Below, piece after piece: positions 24,721 through 34,605 of a DNA stretch of 64,000 bases. Position numbers and translations under genes: made by a program. Under the pieces are notes generated by a model. The model ran no database searches and had not been told where the DNA came from. It worked only from the letters and a program-made list of their open reading frames with translations. Position 1 is the stretch's first letter; every line of letters begins with the position of its first letter. The stretch is from Extensimonas soli (lineage in GTDB: Bacteria > Pseudomonadota > Gammaproteobacteria > Burkholderiales > Burkholderiaceae_C), in NCBI RefSeq assembly GCF_029211265.1, contig NZ_JARGEL010000008.1, positions 62,001 to 126,000 on the forward strand, in the 5' to 3' direction.

Positions 24721-25227
24721 ATGAGCAATCCCCGCGTCGAACTGCACATCGCCGGCTACGGCACCATCACGCTCGAACTCGACGCCGACAAGGCGCCCAA
24801 GTCCGTGGCCAACTTTTTGTCCTACGTGCAAAAAGGCCACTACGACAACACCATCTTCCACCGCGTGATCCCGGGCTTCATGATCCAGGGCGGCGGCTTC
24901 GAGCCCGGCATGCAGCAAAAGGGCACCGATGCGCCGATCGACAACGAGGCCAACAACGGCCTGAAGAACGACACCTACACCATCGCCATGGCGCGCACCA
25001 GCGACCCGCACTCGGCCACGGCGCAGTTTTTCATCAACGTGGCCGACAACGGTTTCCTGAACTTCACCGCGCCGACCGCGCAGGGCTGGGGCTATGCCGT
25101 GTTTGGCAAGGTGGTCGGCGGTAGCGAGGTGGTGGACAAGATCAAGGCCGTGTCCACGGGCCGCAAGGGCTTCCACGACGACGTGCCCAAGACCGACGTG
25201 GTGATCGAAAAGGCGGTCGCGCTCTGA
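24721..25227 (+). CDS. ppiB: Cytoplasmic peptidyl-prolyl cis-trans isomerase, cyclophilin type
   Basis: A 168-residue cyclophilin without a signal peptide, matching the 164-residue E. coli PpiB. Core motifs are [38 protein letters not shown] and [18 protein letters not shown]. It is closely similar to the preceding ppiA, so the pair is probably an old tandem duplication in which one copy gained an export signal. It lies in a likely operon with lpxH, whose ATG follows 12 bp after the stop. Confidence 0.95.
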   Translation: MSNPRVELHIAGYGTITLELDADKAPKSVANFLSYVQKGHYDNTIFHRVIPGFMIQGGGFEPGMQQKGTDAPIDNEANNGLKNDTYTIAMARTSDPHSATAQFFINVADNGFLNFTAPTAQGWGYAVFGKVVGGSEVVDKIKAVSTGRKGFHDDVPKTDVVIEKAVAL

Positions 25228-25239
25228 TTCTTTGCTGCC

Positions 25240-26061
25240 ATGCAGCCTGCCTTGCCGCGTTTCGAGGAACTCGTCGCTCCTGCGGGCTGGCGCACGCTCG
25301 ACTTCATCTCCGACCTGCACCTGCAGGCGCAGGATCGCGCCACGTTTGCCGTCTGGCGCGACTACATGCAGCGCACGCAGGCGAGCGCGCTGTTTATCCT
25401 GGGTGACTTGTTCGAAGTCTGGGTCGGCGACGATGCGATCGAGGACGCCGCTGATCCGGCCCCGGCGCCCGGCGCCAGCAGTTTCGAGGCCGAGTGCTGC
25501 GCCATCTTGCGCGCAACGGCGCAGCGCCTGCCCGTGTACTTCATGGTGGGCAACCGCGACTTTCTGGCGGGCGCCGGGTTTGCGCGCGCCTGCGGCCTCG
25601 CGCTGCTGGCCGACCCCACGGTGCTGGTGTTCGCCGGGCAGCGCATCTTGCTGAGCCACGGCGACCAGCTCTGCATGGACGACGTGGACTACCAGCGCTT
25701 TCGCGCCCTGGCGCGTGCGCCCGAATGGCAGCAGCGCTTTCTGGCCCAGCCTTTGCCTGCGCGCCGGGCGCAGGCGCGCGGCATGCGCGCACAAAGCAGC
25801 GCGCGCAAACAATCAGGCGCCGCGTATGCCGACGTCGATGACGCCGCCGCGCGCGCCTGGCTGCACGCCGCGCAGGCGCAGTGGCTGCTGCACGGCCACA
25901 CGCACCGCCCGGGCGAACATGCGCTCGCGCCTGAGGGCCGGCGCGTGGTGCTCAGCGACTGGGACATGGCCGCATCGCCGCCGCGCGCCGAGGTGCTGCG
26001 CCTCGACGCCCAAGGCTTCGTGCGGCACGATCTGACACGCGAAGCATCGTCGCAAGGCTGA
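25240..26061 (+). CDS. lpxH: UDP-2,3-diacylglucosamine diphosphatase LpxH
   Basis: A 273-residue calcineurin-like phosphoesterase with the canonical LpxH motifs: DFISDLHLQAQ, FILGDLFEVWVGDDAIE, FMVGNRDFLAG, LLSHGDQLCMDD and LLHGHTHRPGEH. LpxH cleaves UDP-2,3-diacylglucosamine to lipid X and UMP at the inner membrane face, using Mn2+. It is somewhat longer than the 240 residues of E. coli LpxH owing to an Ala/Arg-rich stretch before the last motif. Together with waaA and the paralogue at 7775-8668 it supports a complete lipid A route. Confidence 0.95.
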   Translation: MQPALPRFEELVAPAGWRTLDFISDLHLQAQDRATFAVWRDYMQRTQASALFILGDLFEVWVGDDAIEDAADPAPAPGASSFEAECCAILRATAQRLPVYFMVGNRDFLAGAGFARACGLALLADPTVLVFAGQRILLSHGDQLCMDDVDYQRFRALARAPEWQQRFLAQPLPARRAQARGMRAQSSARKQSGAAYADVDDAAARAWLHAAQAQWLLHGHTHRPGEHALAPEGRRVVLSDWDMAASPPRAEVLRLDAQGFVRHDLTREASSQG

Positions 26062-26084
26062 ACAAAAAGCCCCGATCCGCAGCC

Positions 26085-26918
26085 ATGGCGACGTTCTGGC
26101 AGGCTTGGCGGCGCGGCGCGCAGGCGCTGCTTGCACGCTGGCGTGGTGTGCCGGAAATCGATCCGGCGCTGTGGCAGCAGACGCTGCGCACCTATCCTTT
26201 CCTGGCCGCCTTGGCGCCCGAGGATCAGGACAAGCTGCGCACCCTGAGCTCGCTGTTTTTGCAGCAAAAAGAGTTCCACGGCGCGCACGGCTTGCAGGTG
26301 ACCGACGCCATGGCACTGCACGTGGCCGCGCAAGCCTGTGTGCTTTTGCTGCATTGGGGGCCGCCCGCGCAGGCGCTGCGCTGGTGGAATGACTTCGTGG
26401 GCATCGTGCTGCACCCCGGCCCGGCCGTGGCGCGGCGCGAAGCGATGGATGAGGCGGGCGTGGTGCACCGCTACCGCGAAGTGCTGACCGGCGAGGCCAT
26501 GGAGCGCGGCCCCGTGATGCTGAGCTGGCCCGACGTGGCCGCCGGCGCGCACAGCGCGGCGCAGGGCACGAACGTGGTGATCCACGAATTCGCACACAAG
26601 CTCGACATGCGCGACGGCGCGGCCGACGGCTGCCCGCCGCTGCCCAAGGGCTTCATGGGCGCGCCCAGCACGAAGGCCGCACGCGCGTGCTGGCACTCAG
26701 CGTGGGCGCCAGCCTACGAGCATTTTCGTGAGCGCGTGATCCTGGCCGAACGCTTCGGCGCCGACCGGCCGTGGCTGGACGCCTACGCAGCCATCGGCCC
26801 TGCGGAATTCTTTGCCGTGGCCTGCGAGGCGTATTTCGTGAACCGCACGCGCTTCGCGCAGGAGTTTGCGACGCTCGTGCCTTTGCTGGCGGCGTTTTTT
26901 GAACCCGGTCGTCTTTGA
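26085..26918 (+). CDS. mtfA: MtfA-like zinc metallopeptidase (M90 family)
   Basis: A 277-residue protein with the zinc-binding helix VVIHEFAHKLDMRDG (HExxH near residue 168), and a third ligand expected in PAEFFAVACEAYFV. Upstream blocks such as FLAALAPEDQDKLRTLSSLF and SWPDVAAGA are typical of the MtfA family. In E. coli MtfA is a soluble aminopeptidase that binds the Mlc repressor and so influences glucose phosphotransferase expression. Whether that role holds here is unknown. The gene follows lpxH by 23 bp and converges on hemY. Confidence 0.9.
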   Translation: MATFWQAWRRGAQALLARWRGVPEIDPALWQQTLRTYPFLAALAPEDQDKLRTLSSLFLQQKEFHGAHGLQVTDAMALHVAAQACVLLLHWGPPAQALRWWNDFVGIVLHPGPAVARREAMDEAGVVHRYREVLTGEAMERGPVMLSWPDVAAGAHSAAQGTNVVIHEFAHKLDMRDGAADGCPPLPKGFMGAPSTKAARACWHSAWAPAYEHFRERVILAERFGADRPWLDAYAAIGPAEFFAVACEAYFVNRTRFAQEFATLVPLLAAFFEPGRL

Positions 26919-26970
26919 ACGACGGGAGATGAAAGCACCCAAAACAGGATGCGCAGCAGGCCTGCGCGGG

Positions 26971-28257
26971 CTATGCGGTGTCAGCTTGCAAGGCCGCGCT
27001 CTTCCAGGCCTGCGCCGCGGCCTCGGCGTCGCCGCGCTGCTCGGCCAGCGTGGCCAGATGGCACCAGGCGCTGGCGCGCAGGCTGGCGTCGTGCAGCTGC
27101 GTCACGGCCTGGGTGAGCAGTTGCTGGGCCTTGCCCCAGAGGCCGCGGCGCAGGCAGGCGACGCCGGCGAGGTACTGCAGGCGGCTGTCGCGCGGGTTGG
27201 CCTGCTGCGCGGCCTCGATGCGCGCGAGCCAGGCAGCGTCCAGGCTGTCCAGGCTGGCTTCGAGCGTGCGCACGAGCTTGAGGGCTTGGGCGTCGGGCAA
27301 GGCGTGCGGCAGCTCCACCAAACGCTCCCATGCCGGTAGCAGCCAGGCACGAACCTGCGCGGGCTCCCCGCCCAGGGCGGCCAGGCGCTGCGCGGCGTGG
27401 ATGGCAAGCTCGGGCATGCTGCGCTCGGCGGGCTCGAGCGAAGCCCAGAGCTGCTGCAGCTGGGCGGCGTCGTGGGCACCGTCGAGCAGATTGGTGGCCA
27501 GACTGCGCAGAATGCCTTGCGCCGCGGTGGCCGAGAACGCGCGGTGTTTGGCCAGCAGGCGCGCCGTCTCAAGCGCATCGGCGGCACGGCCCGCGAGGCG
27601 TGCCGCCTTGAGTTTGATGCGCAGCGCCAGTGTGCGCCGCGCCGCGCCGTGCGGCAGCGCCGCGAGCTGTTCCAGCGCACCGGCGGGGTCGCGGTCGTCC
27701 AGCGTCCAGCGCGTGGCGCGCAGTTGCACGCCTTCGCGCAGCTCCTGCACGCGCACGGGGCCTTGCGCGGGGGCGCTGGCGAGGGCGGCATGCAGATGCG
27801 TTTCGCGCGTGGCGCGGTCTTGCAGGGCGTGCGAACCCTCGGCTGCGACCACGTGCGCGAGCGTGCGCAGCGCGACGGCATGGGCCACGGCTTCACCGCC
27901 GGCTTGCAGCGCCTGCTCTTGCTGCAACGCTGCCTCGGCAGCGCGGCGCGCGCGCACGAAGCGCCCGGCCAGCAAATGGGCCAGCCCGTCGAGCAAGGCG
28001 CCGTGCATGGCGCGCTCTTTTTGGCGCAAGCGCCAGCGGCGCGCCTCGCGCGGCAGTTCCAGCAGGGCCGCGAGTGCGCGCAGTGCCGCATAGAGCAGAA
28101 CGAAGCCGAGCACGAGCAGCAGCAGCACGAGGTTCAGCGACAGGTCGATGCGGTACGGTGGCCAGAACAGCGTGACGCTGCCCTGGTTGTTGCCCGCAAA
28201 AAGGGCCGCAGCCGCGGCCATGCCGAAAAGAATCAGAAACCACAGTGCAGCGCGCAT
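26971..28257 (-). CDS. hemY: HemY-like heme biosynthesis-associated membrane protein
   Basis: A 428-residue protein with two N-terminal transmembrane helices (LWFLILFGMAAAAALFAG and LVLLLLVLGFVLLYAAL), followed by a basic stretch and a TPR-like helical domain (for example YLAGVACLRRGLWGKAQQLL). It matches the proteobacterial HemY family at the end of hemCDX operons, which is distinct from the HemY protoporphyrinogen oxidase of Bacillus. The molecular role is unsettled. The first transmembrane helix is followed by GNNQGSVTLFWPPYRIDLSL, a conserved periplasmic segment. It lies 28 bp downstream of hemX. Confidence 0.92.
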   Translation of the reverse strand: MRAALWFLILFGMAAAAALFAGNNQGSVTLFWPPYRIDLSLNLVLLLLVLGFVLLYAALRALAALLELPREARRWRLRQKERAMHGALLDGLAHLLAGRFVRARRAAEAALQQEQALQAGGEAVAHAVALRTLAHVVAAEGSHALQDRATRETHLHAALASAPAQGPVRVQELREGVQLRATRWTLDDRDPAGALEQLAALPHGAARRTLALRIKLKAARLAGRAADALETARLLAKHRAFSATAAQGILRSLATNLLDGAHDAAQLQQLWASLEPAERSMPELAIHAAQRLAALGGEPAQVRAWLLPAWERLVELPHALPDAQALKLVRTLEASLDSLDAAWLARIEAAQQANPRDSRLQYLAGVACLRRGLWGKAQQLLTQAVTQLHDASLRASAWCHLATLAEQRGDAEAAAQAWKSAALQADTA

Positions 28258-28285
28258 GGGCTAGCCCTTCATCGTTCTCAGCCTC

Positions 28286-29545
28286 TCAGCGCCCGGCTGC
28301 GGCCGTGGCCAGCGCGGCCAGCGTGTCATCCACGCGCGGCAGCTCGGCAGCCTTGATGCTCGCCTGTGCCTGCTGCAGCAGCGTGGCGGCGTTTTGCGTG
28401 CGGCGTGACGTGGGGTTGAAGTATTTGTTGAGTGCCGCGCTTGCTGCCGCGAGGTCGGCGCGCGCGGCGTCGTACTGGCGCGCGAACAGGCCCAGGCGCG
28501 CATTGAGCAGCTTGAGCTTGAGGTTTTCGCGCAGGAAAAACGCCTGGTCGGGCGCGAGCAGCATGGCCTCGGGCTGGTCTATGCGGCGCACACGCACGAG
28601 CTGGCGGGTTTCGTCGCGCACGGTTTGCCACAGGTTTTGCACGCCCGCGTGCCACCAGGATGGCGCGTCCGCATCCGCGGGCTTTGCGGTTTGCCCCGTG
28701 TGGGCCAGGCGGCGCGTGTTCTCAGCCAGCGCGACTTCGTTGTGCACGGGCAGGTCGTCCACCAGACGCACGAGTTCGTCAAGGCGGGCGAACAGGCCGG
28801 CGGTGTCGGTGACGTTCGCGCGCGCGAGCCGGTCCAGATCGCGTGTGATGGCGCGCTGGATCGGCGCCAGCCGCGGTTGGGCGGCGCGCTCTATGCGCTG
28901 CTGGGCGCTTTTGAGCGCGGCCACAAGCGGCTCCAGACTGCCGGTGAGCTGCGCTTGCTGCTGCGCGAGGCGGAGGGCGGCGTCTATATCGACCACCAGG
29001 TTTTCGTCGCGCGAACGCGACAGGCTTTGCATGAGTTCTTCGAGCTGGCTGCGCTGCAGCGCCGATTCGTTCACGCGGGCTTCGACCACGCTCAGGCGCG
29101 TGCTGGCATCGCGCGCCAGTTCTTCGGCCTGGCGCGCAAGGGTACGGGCTTCGACCGCCTGGGTGCTCGAATCGGCCGACTGGCGCGCCAGCTGCTCCTG
29201 GATGCCGCCGAGCTTTTGCCACAGCAGCACACTGCTGACCAGGGCGGCGACCGCCAGGGCCGCAGCCGCAACCAGCAGATAGACCTGTAGCCCAGAGCGC
29301 GGGGCGGCCGGGGCCGGCGCGTGCACGGGCTGGGCCGTCCACGGAGATTGCGGCGCGGGCGCAGGGGAGGGCGGCACGGGCGGTGTGGGTGGAGGAAGAG
29401 GGGAGGGCGGGGACTGGAAGGGTTGCTGCGCAGGCGCTGCGGCGGCGGGTGCGGCGGCGGGTGGCGTGGCGGCGCCGAGATCGGCAGGCGCGGCGGCCAC
29501 GGCAGGGTTGCCGCTGGATTGACCGGAGTTGGGCACGGAGCTCAT
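28286..29545 (-). CDS. hemX: HemX-like membrane protein (putative uroporphyrinogen-III C-methyltransferase family)
   Basis: A 419-residue protein starting at ATG 29545 (MSSVPNSGQSSG). The first 80 residues are a Pro/Ala-rich cytoplasmic stretch, then one transmembrane helix (LVAAAALAVAALVSSVLLW), a coiled-coil segment (QLARQSADSSTQAVEARTLA onward) and the HemX-specific C-terminal domain. The family is often labelled as a methyltransferase, but this sequence has no SAM-binding tetrapyrrole methylase motif, so that activity is doubtful. It lies 11 bp after hemD, within the hemCDXY transcription unit. Confidence 0.9.
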   Translation of the reverse strand: MSSVPNSGQSSGNPAVAAAPADLGAATPPAAAPAAAAPAQQPFQSPPSPLPPPTPPVPPSPAPAPQSPWTAQPVHAPAPAAPRSGLQVYLLVAAAALAVAALVSSVLLWQKLGGIQEQLARQSADSSTQAVEARTLARQAEELARDASTRLSVVEARVNESALQRSQLEELMQSLSRSRDENLVVDIDAALRLAQQQAQLTGSLEPLVAALKSAQQRIERAAQPRLAPIQRAITRDLDRLARANVTDTAGLFARLDELVRLVDDLPVHNEVALAENTRRLAHTGQTAKPADADAPSWWHAGVQNLWQTVRDETRQLVRVRRIDQPEAMLLAPDQAFFLRENLKLKLLNARLGLFARQYDAARADLAAASAALNKYFNPTSRRTQNAATLLQQAQASIKAAELPRVDDTLAALATAAAGR

Positions 29546-29555
29546 GAAGCCGATT

Positions 29556-30635
29556 CTATCGAGGCCCGTCGGGCTTGGGAGTCGTCGGCTGTGACACGTT
29601 TTCGCCATCGCTGCCCAAAGTCCGACAGGCTCCGAGCGCGGCCGCCACGTCTTCCACCGTAGGGCGGCAGTCGCACACCAGCCCGAAGCCTGCGGCGCGC
29701 GCGGCGGCGGCGATGCGCGGGTGCGTGGCGAGTGCGCGCGCCTGCGCGAGCGGCAGGTCGGGGAGGGCCTGCCGCAGATGGCGCACGGCCAAGGAACTGC
29801 TGAGCAGCCACCAGCTGCGCGCCGCTACGGCCGCGTGGGCGAGGCGCCGCTGTTCGGGGCCCCAAAGGGGCGCGGCGCGCTCGTAGGCGACCACGGTTTC
29901 GACCATGCCACCCTCCGCTTCGACTTGCTGCGCGAGCCAGTCCCGGCCCTGGCCTTTGCGCCCCGCGGCTGCGTCGGCACTGCCTGCATCCGTATCCATA
30001 GCGCGTCCGCGCACGACGAGCACGCGCGCGCCCGGCTGCACCTGGGGCGCCACGCGCTGCCATAGCGCCTCGGAGTCGAACTGCGCGGCCTCGGCGGGTG
30101 GGGCGTCCAGCCGCGCCGCGGGCCAGCCCGCCTGCTGCAGCGCGCGCGCCGTACCCGGGCCGGGCGCCCATGCTCTTGTAGATATAGCTATCAGCGCAGG
30201 CAGATAGGGCGCTAAAGCCTCTTTTTGCATCAAAAAATGGCGCACGGCGGGCACGCTCACGAACATCACCGCCTGGTAGTGCGCGAGTTGCGCGCGCGCC
30301 TGCTGCAATGCGGCCTGGCTCGCGGCATCCGCGCAGGGGGCAATGTCGATCAGGGGCAGGGCGGCGGCGCTGATGCCCCGCGCGCCAAGCTGCTGCACCC
30401 AGCGTGCGGCCTCGAGAGCAGGGCGGGTGACGATGACTTGCACGCCTAGCAGCCTGTCGGACTTTGGAATCGTCGGCTGCGAATGCGCCGCAGCGGCCCA
30501 TTTTTTACCGTCTTCTTGCCCCATAGTCCCGCTATGGGGCGGCGAATCCGGCAAAAACTGGTCACGCTGGGGCGCATTCTCGCTTTCGACGCCCAAAGTC
30601 CGACAGGCTGCCAGGCCCTGCGCTTGTGCCGTCAT
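29556..30635 (-). CDS. hemD: Uroporphyrinogen-III synthase HemD with element-derived insertions at both ends
   Basis: HemD closes and inverts ring D of hydroxymethylbilane to give uroporphyrinogen III. The HemD body runs from [18 protein letters not shown] to [16 protein letters not shown] 30635 overlaps the hemC stop (ATGA), the usual arrangement for these two genes. From there the first eight codons run into a complete A element (residues 9-63) and then, in frame, into HemD, giving 359 residues against about 260 in the family. The last 24 residues come from a 69-bp deleted A element. A degenerate C repeat lies around residues 135-153. If translation instead begins at GTG 30443, the A element would lie in the leader and the protein would have 295 residues. 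Confidence 0.9.
   Translation of the reverse strand: MTAQAQGLAACRTLGVESENAPQRDQFLPDSPPHSGTMGQEDGKKWAAAAHSQPTIPKSDRLLGVQVIVTRPALEAARWVQQLGARGISAAALPLIDIAPCADAASQAALQQARAQLAHYQAVMFVSVPAVRHFLMQKEALAPYLPALIAISTRAWAPGPGTARALQQAGWPAARLDAPPAEAAQFDSEALWQRVAPQVQPGARVLVVRGRAMDTDAGSADAAAGRKGQGRDWLAQQVEAEGGMVETVVAYERAAPLWGPEQRRLAHAAVAARSWWLLSSSLAVRHLRQALPDLPLAQARALATHPRIAAAARAAGFGLVCDCRPTVEDVAAALGACRTLGSDGENVSQPTTPKPDGPR
29564..29632 (-). repeat. Internally deleted A element at the 3' end of hemD (69 bp)
   Basis: The left 31 bp and right 35 bp match the two arms of the full A element, with about 92 bp of the centre missing. The tetramer CGAG occurs on both sides (29560-29563 and 29633-29636). It encodes [14 protein letters not shown] and the rest of the HemD C-terminus. 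Confidence 0.75.
30176..30232 (+). repeat. C repeat, degenerate copy inside hemD
   Basis: The plus strand reads GATATAGCTATCAGCGCAGG, then GGGCGCTAAAGCCTCTTTTT, a diverged member of the C family. hemD reads it as [13 protein letters not shown], in the same frame as the hrpA and waaA copies. Confidence 0.55.
30450..30610 (-). repeat. A element between hemC and the HemD core
   Basis: A full 161-bp copy flanked by CTAG (30446-30449) and CCAG (30611-30614). With the tetramer it adds exactly 55 codons to the reading frame that starts at the hemC/hemD ATGA overlap. Removing it leaves hemD starting [17 protein letters not shown], a normal HemD N-terminus. Confidence 0.93.
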
Positions 30636-31603
30636 GCCGCGTTGCCCGGCAGGCCGGCCACATCGAACCCTGCCACGCCCCCCACCGCCCCGCGAGCGCG
30701 CAGGCTCGCGGCGACCTGCGTGCCCAGCACCTCGGCTTCGGCATGGCTCTGCACCGCGGCGCAGGCGCTCGCGCGCACCAGCGGCGTGCGGCCTTCGGGG
30801 TCACCCCAGGCGGCGTCGAGCTGCAGGCGGCCTTCCGTCCAGCGCGCATGCGCGGCCAGCGGCATGGAGCAGCTGCCGCCGAGCGCACGGCTCACTGCGC
30901 GCTCGGCGCTCACGGCGAGCCAGGTGGGCGTGTGCGCGAGCGGTGCGAGCGCGGCGATCAGGTCGGCGCGATCGCTGCGCACTTCGATGCCCAGCGCGCC
31001 CTGTCCCGCGGCGGGCAGCATCGCCTCGGGCGCAAAGGTGCTGCGTAGGCGCGCGCCCAGGCCCAGGCGCTTGAGGCCCGCGGCCGCGAGCACGATGGCG
31101 TCGTACTGCCCTTCGTCGAGCTTGCGCAGCCGCGTGTCGAGGTTGCCGCGCAGCGGCGTGATGCGCAGGTCGGGTCGCAGCGCCTGCAGCAGCACCTGGC
31201 GGCGCAGGCTCGAGGTGCCGAGCACCGCGCCCGCGGGCAGTTCGTCCAGGTTCGCGTAGCGCGGCGAGACGAAGGCGTCGCGTGGGTCTTCGCGCTCGAG
31301 CACGCAGGCCAGCGCAAAGCCCTCGGGCAAGTCCATGGGCACGTCCTTGAGCGAATGCACGGCGATCTGCGCGCGGCCCTGTTCGAGCGCCACCTCGAGC
31401 TCTTTGACAAACAGCCCCTTGCCGCCGACCTTGCTCAGGCTGCGGTCGAGGATCTGGTCGCCCTGCGTGGTCATGCCCAGCAGGTGCACGCGGTGCCCGC
31501 GCGCCTGCAAGAGCGCCTGCACGTGCTCGGCCTGCCACAGCGCGAGGCGGCTTTCGCGCGTGGCGATCACAAGAGAGGAGGAGGGGGATTCGGTCGGGGT
31601 CAT
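30632..31603 (-). CDS. hemC: Hydroxymethylbilane synthase (porphobilinogen deaminase)
   Basis: A 323-residue HemC, close to the 313 of E. coli. ATG 31603 ([10 protein letters not shown]) precedes [17 protein letters not shown]. Active-site motifs are [28 protein letters not shown], the Arg-rich [11 protein letters not shown] and [13 protein letters not shown]. The dipyrromethane cofactor Cys is in [14 protein letters not shown] near residue 242. It joins four porphobilinogen units into hydroxymethylbilane for HemD. The gene heads the hemCDXY unit and diverges from ppc. Confidence 0.96.
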   Translation of the reverse strand: MTPTESPSSSLVIATRESRLALWQAEHVQALLQARGHRVHLLGMTTQGDQILDRSLSKVGGKGLFVKELEVALEQGRAQIAVHSLKDVPMDLPEGFALACVLEREDPRDAFVSPRYANLDELPAGAVLGTSSLRRQVLLQALRPDLRITPLRGNLDTRLRKLDEGQYDAIVLAAAGLKRLGLGARLRSTFAPEAMLPAAGQGALGIEVRSDRADLIAALAPLAHTPTWLAVSAERAVSRALGGSCSMPLAAHARWTEGRLQLDAAWGDPEGRTPLVRASACAAVQSHAEAEVLGTQVAASLRARGAVGGVAGFDVAGLPGNAA

Positions 31604-31734
31604 CGTGCGCGCGAAGGCAAAAGTGAAGACGGTCTTGCCGCAAGCAAAAAAAGAGCGGCGGATGCTAGCATGCGCCACCGTGGCAACAGGGTGCGCAAAG
31701 CGCCATTTTGGCTACCGCTGCAAAGGCATTTTCC

Positions 31735-34533
31735 GTGAAAAAAACCGACAAAGACTTTCCACTGATCCAGGACATCCGCCTGCTCGGGCGCATTTTGGGC
31801 GACGTAATCCGCGAGCAAGAGGGCGTGGCCGCGTTCGAGCTCGTCGAGCAGGTGCGCAAGCTCTCCGTGGCCTTTCGGCGCGATGCCGACCAGGCGGCCG
31901 ACCAGGCGCTCAAAACCCTGCTCAAATCGCTCACCGGCGACCAGACCGTGAGCGTGATCCGCGCCTTCACTTACTTCAGCCATTTGGCGAACCTCGCCGA
32001 AGACCGCCACCATATCCGCCGCCGCGCCGTGCACGAGCGCGCGGGCGAGACGCAGGAGGGCAGCGTCGAAGTGGCGCTCGCGCGCCTGCGCTGGGCCGGC
32101 ATCGCGCCGCAGACCATCGTTGAAACGCTGGCGCACAGCTATGTCTCACCGGTGCTCACGGCGCACCCGACCGAGGTGCAGCGCAAGAGCATCCTCGACG
32201 CCGAGCGCAGCATTGCCCAGCTGCTGAACCAGCGCGACGACATCCTCGCGCGCGCCCAGCTCTACAACAGCGCCAAGGACGCGCTCACGCCGCGCGAACT
32301 CGCAGCCAACGAGGCCCAGCTGCGCGCGCGCGTGGCGCAGCTGTGGCAGACGCGCCTGCTGCGCTTCAGCCACCTTACCGTGGCCGACGAGATCGAAAAC
32401 GCGCTTTCGTACTATGAATCGACCTTTCTGCGCGAAATCCCCAAGATCTACGCCATGCTCGAGGACGCGCTGGGCGAGCTGCCGGTGCACAGCTTTTTGC
32501 GCATGGGTCAGTGGATAGGCGGCGACCGCGACGGCAACCCCAACGTCAACGCCGACACCCTGCAGCATGCGCTGCGCCGCCAGGCCGACATGGCGCTGCG
32601 CCACTATCTGCGCGAAGTGCACTTTCTGGGCGCCGAGCTGTCCATGTCGGCGCGCCTGGTGCACATCACGCCCGAAATGGCCGCGCTGGCCGCGCGCTCG
32701 CCCGACACCAGCGAGCACCGCCAGGACGAGCCCTACCGGCGCGCGCTCACCGGCATCTATGCGCGCCTTGCCGCCACGCTCAAGGAGCTGACCGGCGGCG
32801 AGGCCGCGCGCCACGCCGTCGCGCCGCAAAACCCCTACGCGAGCGCCGAGGAACTGCTGGCTGACCTGCGTGTGCTGGAAGCCTCGCTGCGCGCGCACCA
32901 TGGCGCCGACCTCGCGCGCGAGCGTCTGCACCCTCTGATGCGCGCCGTGCAGGTGTTCGGCTTTCACCTAGCCACGGTCGATTTGCGCCAAAGCTCCGAC
33001 CAGCACGAGGCCGTGGTGGCCGAGCTGCTTGCCGTGGCGCGCCTGGAGCCGGCCTACGCCGCGCTGGCCGAGGACGCCAAACGTGCGCTGCTGATGCGCC
33101 TGCTGAACGACGCGCGCCCGCTGCGCGTGCCCGATGCTGCGTATTCGGCCAGCACGCGCAGCGAACTCGCGATCTTCGAGACCGCGCGCCAGCTGCGCGC
33201 CCGCCACGGCCCCGAGGCCATACGCCACTACATCATCAGCCACACCGAAGCGGTGAGCGACCTGCTCGAAGTGCTGCTGCTCGAAAAAGAGGTCGGCCTG
33301 CTGCACGGCACCCTGGACGACGCGGCGCGCAATGAGCTCATCGTCGTGCCCTTGTTCGAGACCATTGCCGACCTGCGCAACGCCGTGCCCATCATGCGCG
33401 AGTTTTACGCCCTGCCCGGCATCGCCGCCATGGTGCAGCGCAGCGGCGGCGCGCAGGGCGAGCAGGACGTCATGCTCGGCTACTCCGACAGCAACAAGGA
33501 CGGTGGCATCTTCACGAGCAATTGGGAGCTGTACCGCGCCGAAACCGCGCTCGTGGAGCTGTTCGACCAGCTTGCGCAGTCCTACCGCATCCGCCTGCGC
33601 ATGTTCCACGGGCGCGGTGGTACCGTGGGGCGCGGCGGCGGGCCGAGCTACGAGGCCATCCTTGCGCAGCCGCCGGGCACGGTGCGCGGGCAGATCCGCC
33701 TGACCGAGCAGGGCGAGGTGATCGCCTCCAAATATTCCAACCCCGAAATCGGGCGCCGCAACCTCGAAACCCTGGTCGCCGCCACGCTCGAAGCCACGCT
33801 GCTGCAACCCACCAAGCCCGCGACGCCCGCCTTCCATGCCGCGGCAGAGCAGCTCTCGGCGGCCAGTTTTGCCGCGTACCGCGCGCTGGTCTATGAGACG
33901 CCGGGCTTTGCCGAGTATTTTTTCCACGCCACGCCGATCCGCGAGATTGCCGAGCTCAACATCGGCTCGCGCCCGGCCTCGCGCAAGCCCTCGCAGCGCA
34001 TCGAAGACCTGCGCGCGATCCCCTGGACCTTCAGCTGGGGCCAGTGCCGCATCACGCTGCCGGGCTGGTACGGCTTTGGTTCGGGCGTGCAGGCCTTCAT
34101 CGAGCAAGAAGGCAAAGACCCGAAAACGCAGCTTGCGCTGCTGCGCAAAATGGTCCGCCACTGGCCCTTTTTCCGCACCCTGCTGTCGAACATGGACATG
34201 GTGCTGGCCAAGAGCGACCTCGCGCTGGGCGCGCTCTACAGCGAGCTCGTCGCCGACCCGGCACTGCGCGCGCGCGTGTTCAGCGCCATCGAGGCCGAAT
34301 GGCAGCGCACCACCGACGCGCTGTACCGCATCACGGGCGACAGGCAGCGCCTCGCGCACAACAGCGCGCTCGCGCGTTCGATCCGCTACCGCTTCCCCTA
34401 CATCGACCCGTTGAACCACCTGCAGGCCGAGCTGCTGCGCCGCTGGCGCGCCGAGCCCGGCGACGAGCGCGTGCACACCGGCATTCATTTGTCCATCAAC
34501 GGCATTGCGGCGGGCTTGCGCAATACGGGTTGA
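31735..34533 (+). CDS. ppc: Phosphoenolpyruvate carboxylase
   Basis: A 932-residue PEP carboxylase, which adds bicarbonate to PEP to give oxaloacetate and refill the TCA cycle. The catalytic His is in [13 protein letters not shown] near residue 145. Other signatures are [32 protein letters not shown] and [19 protein letters not shown], the glycine-rich loop. The C-terminus [11 protein letters not shown] is the usual RNTG end. GTG 31735 was chosen because AAAGG lies eight bases upstream. A TTG at 31708 in the same frame is an alternative. It diverges from hemC and converges on the ETF-QO gene. Confidence 0.97.
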   Translation: MKKTDKDFPLIQDIRLLGRILGDVIREQEGVAAFELVEQVRKLSVAFRRDADQAADQALKTLLKSLTGDQTVSVIRAFTYFSHLANLAEDRHHIRRRAVHERAGETQEGSVEVALARLRWAGIAPQTIVETLAHSYVSPVLTAHPTEVQRKSILDAERSIAQLLNQRDDILARAQLYNSAKDALTPRELAANEAQLRARVAQLWQTRLLRFSHLTVADEIENALSYYESTFLREIPKIYAMLEDALGELPVHSFLRMGQWIGGDRDGNPNVNADTLQHALRRQADMALRHYLREVHFLGAELSMSARLVHITPEMAALAARSPDTSEHRQDEPYRRALTGIYARLAATLKELTGGEAARHAVAPQNPYASAEELLADLRVLEASLRAHHGADLARERLHPLMRAVQVFGFHLATVDLRQSSDQHEAVVAELLAVARLEPAYAALAEDAKRALLMRLLNDARPLRVPDAAYSASTRSELAIFETARQLRARHGPEAIRHYIISHTEAVSDLLEVLLLEKEVGLLHGTLDDAARNELIVVPLFETIADLRNAVPIMREFYALPGIAAMVQRSGGAQGEQDVMLGYSDSNKDGGIFTSNWELYRAETALVELFDQLAQSYRIRLRMFHGRGGTVGRGGGPSYEAILAQPPGTVRGQIRLTEQGEVIASKYSNPEIGRRNLETLVAATLEATLLQPTKPATPAFHAAAEQLSAASFAAYRALVYETPGFAEYFFHATPIREIAELNIGSRPASRKPSQRIEDLRAIPWTFSWGQCRITLPGWYGFGSGVQAFIEQEGKDPKTQLALLRKMVRHWPFFRTLLSNMDMVLAKSDLALGALYSELVADPALRARVFSAIEAEWQRTTDALYRITGDRQRLAHNSALARSIRYRFPYIDPLNHLQAELLRRWRAEPGDERVHTGIHLSINGIAAGLRNTG

Positions 34534-34550
34534 GCCCAGCTTTTTCCAAT

Positions 34551-34605
34551 AAAAAGGGCCTGCAGTGCAGGCCCAGCAAGCGTAAGCAGCTATCCTTTTT
34601 ACATG
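34551..34605 (-). terminator. Terminator formed by a C repeat between ppc and ETF-QO
   Basis: On the minus strand the C core GGATAGCTGCTTACGCTTGC is followed by the hairpin GGGCCTGCACTGCAGGCCC and TTTTT (34551-34574). It sits directly after the ETF-QO stop, with its first bases inside the final codons, and suits a terminator. For ppc, on the other strand, no T-run follows the stem. Confidence 0.65.

Noticed and set aside
26948-26965. Hairpin GCGCAG-CAGGC-CTGCGC between mtfA and hemY as a terminator
   Set aside because: No T-run on either strand and it reaches close to the hemY stop; support is too weak.
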